Assembly: GCA_025451135.1 (NCBI GenBank) | Contig: JANWKW010000078.1 | Span: forward strand, 1-10,846 | Source: Vulcanimicrobiia bacterium | GTDB lineage: Bacteria; Vulcanimicrobiota; Vulcanimicrobiia; Vulcanimicrobiales; Vulcanimicrobiaceae | DNA: 10,846 nucleotides | Direction of reading: 5' to 3' | Part shown: positions 5,649 to 10,846 of the stretch, piece after piece | Layout of the letters: the number at the start of each line of letters is the position of its first letter | How positions within the stretch are numbered: the stretch's first letter is position 1 | The notes under the pieces: generated by a model | The model's database searches: none | What the model saw: the letters and a program-made list of their open reading frames with translations, nothing else | What the model was told of the DNA's origin: nothing | Translations under genes and position numbers: made by a program

Positions 5649-6912
5649 AATCATCTTCCGACCCGTCCGCGGGATCGGCATCGAAGTACGTATGCCCGCG
5701 CAGGTTCTCGGGCAGGTTGAACTGCTTGACGGCGTAGTCGTCGTGCGCGTAGTGGTAATCGCGGCCGTACCCGAGGTCCTTCATCAGCCCGGTCGGCGCG
5801 TTGCGCAGGTGGAGCGGCACCGGATCGTTGCGCGTCTCGCGGACGTCGGCCATCGCCGCACCGTAGGCCCGGCCGACCGCGTTGGACTTGGGCGCGGTCG
5901 CGAGATAGAGCACCGCGTGCGCGAGCGGATAGTAGCCCTCGGGCATGCCCACGAAATGCACCGCCTGCTGGGCCGCCATCGCGACCTGCAGCGCGCGCGA
6001 ATCCGCCAGGCCGACGTCCTCGGACGCGGCGATCACGATCCGCCGCGCGATGAAGAGCGGATCTTCGCCGGCGTCGATCATCCGCGCGAGCCAGTACAGC
6101 GCTGCGTCCGGATCGCTCGCGCGGATCGACTTGATGAACGCCGAGATGGTGTCGTAGTGGTTGTCGCCGCCCTTGTCGTCGTTGGCGGCGCGCCGCTGCA
6201 TCGCATCGAGGATCGTCTCGCGATCGATGGCGAGCGTGACGCTCGCCGCGAACTCGAGCGCGTTGAGGGCGGTGCGCGCGTCGCCGTTGGCCAAGCCGAT
6301 CAGGACCGCGCGCGCCTCGGGATCGATGGTCGCGCCCGAGGCGCCCAAGCCGCGGACGGGATCGGCCAGCGCGCGATCGATCAGCGTGCCGACCTCGTCG
6401 TCGGCGAGCGACTGCAGCACGAAGACGCGCGAGCGCGAGAGCAGCGCCGAGTTGACCTCGAACGACGGGTTCTCGGTGGTCGCGCCGATCAGCACGATGG
6501 TGCCGTTCTCGACGAACGGCAGGACCGCGTCCTGCTGGCCCTTGTTGAACCGGTGGATCTCGTCGATGAACAGCACCGTCCGCTTGCCCATCCGCTTGCG
6601 CTGCTGCGCCTCCGCCACGACCTTGCGCAGGTCGGCGACGCCGGCGTTGACGGCCGAGATCTTGGTGAAGTGCGCGCCGGTCGACTGCGCGACGATCTCG
6701 GCCAGGGTGGTCTTGCCCGTCCCCGGCGGACCCCACAGGATCATCGACGGGACGTTGTCGTTCTCGATCGCGCGGCGCAAGGCGCGCCCGGGTCCGACGA
6801 TCTGGTCCTGGCCGACGTACTCGTCGAGCGTGCGCGGCCGCATCCGCGCCGCCAGCGGTGCGCGCTTGGCGTCGTCGCCTTCGGGGTCTTGCGAGAAGAG
6901 CGTCGGTTCCAT
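5647..6912 (-). CDS. rarA: Replication-associated recombination AAA+ ATPase RarA/MgsA
   Basis: AAA+ ATPase of 421 residues related to the clamp loader, acting at stalled replication forks with SSB. Motifs in order: Walker A GPPGTGKT (61-68), Walker B VLFIDE (113-118), sensor 1 in GATTENPSF (143-151), an arginine-finger region LLSRSR (157-162) and sensor 2 in GDARTALN (210-217). The C-terminal MgsA domain contains DNHYDTISAFIKSIRASDPDA (250-270) and the family end HLRNAPTGLMKDLGYG (368-383). The frame is open far upstream, but the ATG at 6912 begins MEPTLF, followed by the family PLAARMRPRTLDEYVGQ, so I chose it. It lies 11 nt after the two-module OstA-like gene, with only a weak ribosome binding site, and ends in a strong hairpin. 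Length and motifs are normal for a complete protein. Confidence 0.96.
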   Translation of the reverse strand: MEPTLFSQDPEGDDAKRAPLAARMRPRTLDEYVGQDQIVGPGRALRRAIENDNVPSMILWGPPGTGKTTLAEIVAQSTGAHFTKISAVNAGVADLRKVVAEAQQRKRMGKRTVLFIDEIHRFNKGQQDAVLPFVENGTIVLIGATTENPSFEVNSALLSRSRVFVLQSLADDEVGTLIDRALADPVRGLGASGATIDPEARAVLIGLANGDARTALNALEFAASVTLAIDRETILDAMQRRAANDDKGGDNHYDTISAFIKSIRASDPDAALYWLARMIDAGEDPLFIARRIVIAASEDVGLADSRALQVAMAAQQAVHFVGMPEGYYPLAHAVLYLATAPKSNAVGRAYGAAMADVRETRNDPVPLHLRNAPTGLMKDLGYGRDYHYAHDDYAVKQFNLPENLRGHTYFDADPADGSEDD

Positions 6913-6923
6913 CGTCTGCCCGG

Positions 6924-8180
6924 CTACGGCTGCGGCGTCGGCGAGGCTTCGGTCTTCGGCTTCTTCGAGAACGGGTTGCGGATCGTGATCTTCTTGGCCG
7001 GCACGATCGCCGGGCCCGGACCGCCGGGGAACATCGTGACCACGCCGCGCGACGGATCGGACTCCGCATGCACGTCGTTGGTGAGGGTGTCGTAGGTGAT
7101 GTGGTCGGCCGCGATCGACTTGGGCGTCCGCACCACGTGCGCGTTCCCGTCGAGCTTGAGCAGGTGGGCCTTGTCGTCGAGCATGCCGGCGTCGGCGTCG
7201 GCGACCGTATCGGCGTGCACGTAGTGCACCGTCCCGGTCGCGGTATAGCGCTTCGAGGCGTCGTCGATATCCAGCCGGTCGCAGGTCAGCGTCGCCGGTC
7301 CGCCGCCGGCCGACGAGCCGAGATGCGTGCCGAACGCGCCGTTGACGTCGTGCACGACCACGTGGCCGAACAGGCTCGCGAGATGCTTCTTGCCGTTGCC
7401 GTCGGCGCGGTCGGCATTGACGTCGCCGCTCGCGCGCGTGATGGTGACGTGGTCGGGGATGCTGAAGTCGCCGCTCTTCGCATTGAAGTCGGCGCTCGTG
7501 TAGTGCACCACCCAATCGTCGGAAAGCGCGGGCGAGCCGCTCGGCTCGGGCGTCGGCGACGACGTCGGGCTCGGCTTGGCGCCGGGCGCGGGCGACGGAT
7601 GGGTCGACGGAAATGTGATGGTGCCGGCCTTCGCGACGGCGTGGCCCTTGCCGGTCGCGGTGTCGTAGCGCACCCGGTCGGCCAGCAGAATCGTCGGCCC
7701 GCGCGCGATCCGGACGTCGCCGTCGAGCACCAGCACCTTGGCGACATCGTCGAGCCGCCCGTCGCGCGAGGTCGATTCGGTATCGCCCGAGACGTAGTGC
7801 GTGTGGCCGGTCGCGACGTAGGTCTTCGCCTCGCCGTCGATCGCGAGCCGGTCGGTCGTGAGCGTCGATTTCTTCTTGCGGTAGTCGTGCATGACCACAT
7901 GGCCGGTCAAGGTCAACGTCCGATCGGTGCTGTTGCCGACGGCGCTGTCCGCCCGGACGTCGCCGCCCGGCCGCGTGATGTAGACCGCATTGGGGAACTC
8001 GTAGTCGTTGGTCTGGTAGTTGAAGTTCATGTCGATGTACTGGATGTGCCAGACGCCGAACGTCGCGACCGGCTGCACCGGAGCGAGCGGGATCACGAGC
8101 GGCGCGGGCGTCTTCCCCGGCGCGGGCGTCGCGCCCAGCAGCAGCGCGAACAGGCCGACCGCCGCGAGCGCGCGCCTCAT
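6924..8180 (-). CDS. Two-module LptA/OstA-like exported protein
   Basis: A 418-residue protein with a predicted signal peptide (about 1-22, MRRALAAVGLFALLLG...). Two homologous OstA/LptA-like modules follow (about 41-190 and 222-385), joined by a Pro/Ser/Thr-rich linker (192-219). Each module shows the same landmarks: GDVRAD/GDVNAD, GHVVMHD/GHVVVHD, a TLTxDRLxID strand, YxATGxxxY, GRLDD/GMLDD and LDGDV/LDGNA. This pattern of short polar strands fits the LptA beta-jellyroll that carries lipopolysaccharide through the periplasm, though LPS transport is not proven here. The C-terminus ends in a basic and Pro-rich tail (399-418). The ATG overlaps the preceding gene's TGA (ATGA) and has a strong GGAGGA 5 nt upstream. 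The reading frame upstream of the ATG is a shadow of the neighbouring gene. No LptB, C, F or G gene is in the window. Confidence 0.82.
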   Translation of the reverse strand: MRRALAAVGLFALLLGATPAPGKTPAPLVIPLAPVQPVATFGVWHIQYIDMNFNYQTNDYEFPNAVYITRPGGDVRADSAVGNSTDRTLTLTGHVVMHDYRKKKSTLTTDRLAIDGEAKTYVATGHTHYVSGDTESTSRDGRLDDVAKVLVLDGDVRIARGPTILLADRVRYDTATGKGHAVAKAGTITFPSTHPSPAPGAKPSPTSSPTPEPSGSPALSDDWVVHYTSADFNAKSGDFSIPDHVTITRASGDVNADRADGNGKKHLASLFGHVVVHDVNGAFGTHLGSSAGGGPATLTCDRLDIDDASKRYTATGTVHYVHADTVADADAGMLDDKAHLLKLDGNAHVVRTPKSIAADHITYDTLTNDVHAESDPSRGVVTMFPGGPGPAIVPAKKITIRNPFSKKPKTEASPTPQP

Positions 8181-8779
8181 CGCGGTCCTCCGGGCATGCC
8201 GGCCGACGGAAGTTCGACGGTGCCTCGATGCGCCTGGCAGGCGCCGCTGAGCGTGTTGCAGACGACGTGCTCGGCGACCAGGGTCTGCTCGCCCTTCTGG
8301 ATGTGCACGTCGCCGTCGGCCGTCATCGTGTGCGAGCCCTGATCGAGCGTCCCGCTCCGCGCGGTCAGCACCATCGCGCCCTGGGTGTACTGCATGTCGC
8401 CCGTCGCGACGTAGCGCGCCGCGGACTGGTCGATCTGCACGTTGTCGGCCATCAGCGTCGAGGGCGCACCCGAACCGGACGCGCCGGACGCGCCCGGCGC
8501 GACCGCGCCCGACATGTCGTGCATCACCACGTGGCCGCTGAGGACCGCGTGCTTCGACTTGATATTGCCGCTCGCGCGATCCGCATTGACGTCGCCGCCG
8601 ATCCGGACCATCGAGACGTGGTTGGGCGTGTTGAAATCGCCGGTCTTGAGATTGTAGTTGACGACCGTCATGTGCACCGTCCACACGCCGAACTTGGCCG
8701 TGGTCTTGCCGCCCGCACCGGTCGACGGCACGGGCAGGGTCATGGCGGCGGCCGCGATGGCGGCGATCAGACGGATCAT
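8177..8779 (-). CDS. Single-module LptA/OstA-like exported protein
   Basis: A 200-residue protein with a predicted signal peptide (about 1-20) and one OstA/LptA-like module (about 30-190), homologous to both modules of the next gene. Shared landmarks are FGVW (30-33), GDFNTPNHV (48-55), GGDVNADRASGN (61-72), GHVVMHD (82-88), STLMADNVQID (107-117), YVATGDMQY (123-131) and ADGDVHI (154-160). A Gly/Ala/Ser-rich loop (91-106) interrupts the module. Two cysteines, C174 and C181, could form a disulfide outside the cytoplasm. The gene begins 10 nt after tsaC and overlaps the next OstA-like gene by 4 nt, so the two are probably produced together. A periplasmic role in lipid or LPS transport is inferred from the family. 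Confidence 0.82.
   Translation of the reverse strand: MIRLIAAIAAAAMTLPVPSTGAGGKTTAKFGVWTVHMTVVNYNLKTGDFNTPNHVSMVRIGGDVNADRASGNIKSKHAVLSGHVVMHDMSGAVAPGASGASGSGAPSTLMADNVQIDQSAARYVATGDMQYTQGAMVLTARSGTLDQGSHTMTADGDVHIQKGEQTLVAEHVVCNTLSGACQAHRGTVELPSAGMPGGPR
8186..8191 (-). promoter_or_regulatory. Ribosome binding site of the two-module OstA-like gene
   Basis: Reads GGAGGA on the minus strand, 5 nt before the ATG at 8180. It lies inside the end of the upstream gene and supports this start over any of the upstream in-frame codons. Confidence 0.75.
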
Positions 8780-8789
8780 GGTGCGGGCG

Positions 8790-9455
8790 TTACTCTGCTT
8801 TGCGTTCCTTGACGACGGGCCGGACGACCTGACCCAGCTTCTCGGTCAGCTCCTCAAACGTGACCACGCCTTCGCGCAGCACCCGCGGTTGCGGGCCGGT
8901 CAGGTCGATGACGGTCGATTCGAGCTGGTATCGGGTGGGCCCGTTCTCTATCAACAGGTCCGCGGGGGGTAAATGTTCCCGATCCCCGTCGCCGCGGTAG
9001 GCTTGGGAGCCGCTGATGTTGGCCGACGTGGTCGCGAGCGGCCCGCAGCGGTCGAGGATCGCGCGGCTCAGCTCGTCGTCGGGGACGCGGAATCCGAGCG
9101 TCGGGAAGCCGGAAGTGATCTCGTCGCTCACCCAGGCCGGCCGGCGGACGATCAGCGTCACCGGACCGGGCAGCAAGCGCTTCGCGGCTAGGACCGCGAG
9201 CGGGTTGTCGCGCGCGAACTCCAGGAACTCGGGCACCGATCCCAGGTGGAAGGTGAGCGGTTTGCTGTCCGGGCGGCGTTTCGAGCCGTAGATCCGGTCG
9301 ACCGCGCCGATGTCGTACGGATCGCAGCCGATCCCGTAGACGGTATCCGTCGGGAAGATCAACAGGCCGCCGGAAAAGATGACGCGCGCGGCCTCCTCGA
9401 CGACCTCGCCGACCGGGGTCTCGCGCGCGTCGACGGCCCGAAGGGTCTGGGTCAC
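8790..9455 (-). CDS. tsaC: Threonylcarbamoyl-AMP synthase, TsaC/Sua5/YwlC family
   Basis: YrdC-fold enzyme of 221 residues that makes threonylcarbamoyl-AMP from threonine, bicarbonate and ATP, the first step of the t6A modification at position 37 of ANN-decoding tRNAs. Signatures are PTDTVYGIGCDP (35-46), GSKRRPDSKPL (57-67) for nucleotide binding, LLPGPVTLIV (94-103), LGFRVPDD (120-127), TTSANISG (142-149) and STVID (180-184) with RVLREG (191-196). It is short, without the extra Sua5 C-terminal domain. The start is GTG at 9455, overlapping the mreB stop as GTGA. An upstream GTG at 9491 would add an Arg-rich extension that overlaps mreB and is less likely. The next gene starts 10 nt after the stop. 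Confidence 0.93.
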   Translation of the reverse strand: MTQTLRAVDARETPVGEVVEEAARVIFSGGLLIFPTDTVYGIGCDPYDIGAVDRIYGSKRRPDSKPLTFHLGSVPEFLEFARDNPLAVLAAKRLLPGPVTLIVRRPAWVSDEITSGFPTLGFRVPDDELSRAILDRCGPLATTSANISGSQAYRGDGDREHLPPADLLIENGPTRYQLESTVIDLTGPQPRVLREGVVTFEELTEKLGQVVRPVVKERKAE

Positions 9456-10432
9456 ACGCGAACGCGCGCGCCGGTCCCGATCGCGACGCACGATAGCGGG
9501 TCGTCGGCGACGATCGCCGGCACGCCGGTCACTTCCGAGAGCAGCTTGTCCAGCCCGCGCAGCAGCGCGCCGCCGCCGGTCAGGATCACGCCGCGGTCGA
9601 TGATGTCGGCGGCGAGCTCCGGCGGCGTCTTCTCGAGCACGGCCTTGACCGCTTCGACGATCGCGCCGACCGGTTCCGAGAGCGCTTCGCGGATCTCTTC
9701 GCTGGTGATCTTGACGGTCTTCGGCAGGCCGTTGATGAGGTCGCGTCCGCGGATCTCCATCGCCAGCTCTTGCTCGAGCTTGTACGCGCTGCCGATCTTG
9801 ATCTTCACCTCTTCGGCCGTGCGCTCGCCGATCATCAGGTTGTAGACGCGCCGGATGTAGCGCACGATCGCGTCGTCGAGCTTGTTGCCGGCGACCCGGA
9901 TCGATTGCGAGACGACCACGCCGCCGAGCGAGATGACCGCGACGTCGGTCGTGCCGCCGCCGATGTCGACCACCATGCTGCCGCTGGGTCCGTCGATCGG
10001 CAGGCCCGCGCCGATCGCGGCCGCCATCGGTTCTTCGATGATGTCGACCGTGCGCGCGCCGGCGAGCTTGGCCGCGTCTTTGACGGCCCGCTCTTCGACC
10101 GAAGTGATCTCGGCCGGCACGCAGATCGCGACGTTCGGTTTGGGGCTGAACAGCGACGACCAGAACGAGCGGTCCTTCATCACTTTCTTGATGAAGTACG
10201 AGAGCATCGCCTCGGTCACTTCGAAGTCGGCGATCACGCCGTCGCGCAGCGGACGGATCGCCTGGATGTGCGCCGGCGTCTTGCCGAGCATCAGGCGCGC
10301 CTCCTCGCCGACCGCGAGGATGCGGCCCGTGTTCATGTCCTTCGCGACCACCGAGGGCTCGCGAAGGACGATGCCCCTGCCTCTGACGTGCACGAGCACG
10401 TTGGCCGTGCCCAGGTCGATACCGATATCCAA
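9452..10432 (-). CDS. mreB: Rod shape-determining actin homologue MreB
   Basis: Bacterial actin of 326 residues that forms membrane-bound filaments guiding the cell-wall elongation machinery. Phosphate 1 loop DLGTAN (6-11), the core IVLREPSVVA (21-30), EEPMAAAIGAG (133-143), phosphate 2 loop VDIGGGTTDVAVIS (155-168) and adenosine site GVILTGGG (281-288) are all present. The loop FWSSLF (90-95) is unusually hydrophobic and probably the membrane-insertion loop. The protein begins almost directly at the first strand and has no N-terminal amphipathic extension. The start is TTG; the frame upstream runs to the murA stop with no ATG or GTG, and GGAG lies 7 nt before it. It is followed by tsaC, not mreC and mreD, so those genes must lie elsewhere if present. 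Confidence 0.96.
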   Translation of the reverse strand: MDIGIDLGTANVLVHVRGRGIVLREPSVVAKDMNTGRILAVGEEARLMLGKTPAHIQAIRPLRDGVIADFEVTEAMLSYFIKKVMKDRSFWSSLFSPKPNVAICVPAEITSVEERAVKDAAKLAGARTVDIIEEPMAAAIGAGLPIDGPSGSMVVDIGGGTTDVAVISLGGVVVSQSIRVAGNKLDDAIVRYIRRVYNLMIGERTAEEVKIKIGSAYKLEQELAMEIRGRDLINGLPKTVKITSEEIREALSEPVGAIVEAVKAVLEKTPPELAADIIDRGVILTGGGALLRGLDKLLSEVTGVPAIVADDPLSCVAIGTGARVRV

Positions 10433-10439
10433 AACCGAA

Positions 10440-10443
10440 CTCC
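10440..10443 (-). promoter_or_regulatory. Ribosome binding site for the TTG start of mreB
   Basis: GGAG on the minus strand, 7 nt before the TTG at 10432. No ATG or GTG is available in frame between the murA stop and this point, so it supports the TTG start. Confidence 0.65.
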
Positions 10444-10467
10444 GTGACGTTGTGTGATTGACGGGAA

Positions 10468-10482
10468 AAGCGAGTGGCGCTT
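10468..10482 (-). terminator. Short hairpin after murA, weak terminator or attenuator
   Basis: AAGCG and CGCTT pair around a 5-nt loop, starting in the murA stop codon and followed by TTCCC. The stem has only 5 bp and the T-run is short, so termination is doubtful; partial read-through into mreB is likely. Confidence 0.3.
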
Positions 10483-10846
10483 ACGTGGGCGCCGGGCTGA
10501 CGCGCTCGTAGGCGCTGGTCTCGAACAGGCCGGCCGGCTCGACCAGGGGCGTGACGCCGCTGGAGCGCTGGACCTGTCCGCCCAGCTCCGAGAGCAGTTC
10601 TTCGAGCCGCTCGTAGCCGCGGTCGATGTACTCCAAGCCGATGATCTCGGTCTCGCCGGAGGCGGCCAGGCCGGCCACGACCAGCGCCGCGCCGGCGCGG
10701 ATGTCGGGCGCTTCGACGGGCGCGCCCGAGAGCTGCGCGACGCCTTTGACGATCGCGGTATTGCTCTCCATCGAGACGCGGACGTCGGCGCCCATGCGCG
10801 CGAGTTCGTTGACGTACGAGAAGCGCGCGTTGAAGATCGACTCTTC
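10481..10846 (-). CDS. murA: UDP-N-acetylglucosamine 1-carboxyvinyltransferase, 5' end outside the window
   Basis: C-terminal 121 residues of MurA, which transfers enolpyruvate from PEP to UDP-GlcNAc in the first committed step of peptidoglycan synthesis. The visible part matches the EPSP-synthase-like C-terminal domain: EESIFNARFSYVNELARMGADV at its start, then the loop SGAPVEAPDIRAGAALVVAGLA with the conserved Asp, and YIDRGYERLEELLSELGG with the conserved active-site Arg. About 30 residues follow that last motif, a tail somewhat longer and less conserved than usual. The catalytic Cys/Asp loop is in the missing part. The stop lies 48 nt before mreB and in the same frame, so wall precursor synthesis and elongation machinery are probably co-transcribed. 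Confidence 0.94.
   Translation of the reverse strand, partial: EESIFNARFSYVNELARMGADVRVSMESNTAIVKGVAQLSGAPVEAPDIRAGAALVVAGLAASGETEIIGLEYIDRGYERLEELLSELGGQVQRSSGVTPLVEPAGLFETSAYERVSPAPT

Noticed and set aside
5521..7095. Plus-strand reading frame of 524 codons starting in the iscS leader
   Set aside because: It lies antisense to rarA, with all AAA+ motifs present on the minus strand. No ribosome binding site or recognisable domain.
5647..7515. Extended 622-codon version of rarA
   Set aside because: The extra N-terminal part overlaps the OstA-like gene in another frame and has no domain; the family start is at the internal ATG at 6912.
10458..10486. Plus-strand TTGACG followed 17 nt later by TTACGT, a promoter-like pair
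   Set aside because: The -10 half is poor and it would drive antisense transcription into murA. No plus-strand gene is present to be served by it.

Overview
The window comes from a GC-rich bacterium and reads as a compact, entirely minus-strand stretch of chromosome. It carries housekeeping and cell-envelope genes with very short gaps, several 4-nt start/stop overlaps and many GTG/TTG starts. I see no mobile element, CRISPR array, tRNA or rRNA. The gene set mixes Firmicutes-like features (a SigB/RsbW/RsbV partner-switching module next to YtxG/YtxH-like proteins, and a rarA - iscS - ... - alaS order) with a sign of a diderm envelope (three LptA/OstA-type modules). This combination fits a diderm lineage in the Terrabacteria, for example Candidatus Eremiobacterota (WPS-2). 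That placement is inference from gene content only.

The transcription order runs from right to left. (1) Envelope block: murA (3' end only, 10481-10846), mreB (9452-10432), tsaC (8790-9455), a one-module OstA-like periplasmic protein (8177-8779), a two-module OstA-like protein (6924-8180) and rarA (5647-6912). Spacings are 48, -4, 10, -4 and 11 nt. The block ends in a strong hairpin whose stem begins inside the rarA stop codon (5617-5648). (2) iscS-type cysteine desulfurase (4377-5519), alone behind a 127-nt leader that contains further hairpins. (3) Stress block: a DUF948/YtxG-like membrane protein (3877-4299), a YtxH-like membrane protein (3481-3861), an RsbV-type STAS anti-anti-sigma (3136-3480), an RsbW-type anti-sigma kinase (2711-3139) and a SigB/SigF-type sigma factor (1927-2706). 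All are tightly packed and probably one operon. (4) alaS (1-1884, 3' end outside the window), with its own extended -10-like promoter.

The most interesting region is the stress block. The partner-switching cascade (STAS phosphoprotein, kinase/anti-sigma, sigma factor) is transcribed directly behind homologues of proteins that belong to the SigB general stress regulon in Bacillus, which suggests an autoregulated unit. YtxH and the STAS protein are in the same frame and separated by a single TAA. The second point of interest is the pair of OstA-like genes, whose three homologous modules suggest lineage-specific duplication of a periplasmic bridge or envelope protein. The rest of the window is conserved housekeeping. 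The long plus-strand reading frames are antisense shadows produced by high GC.
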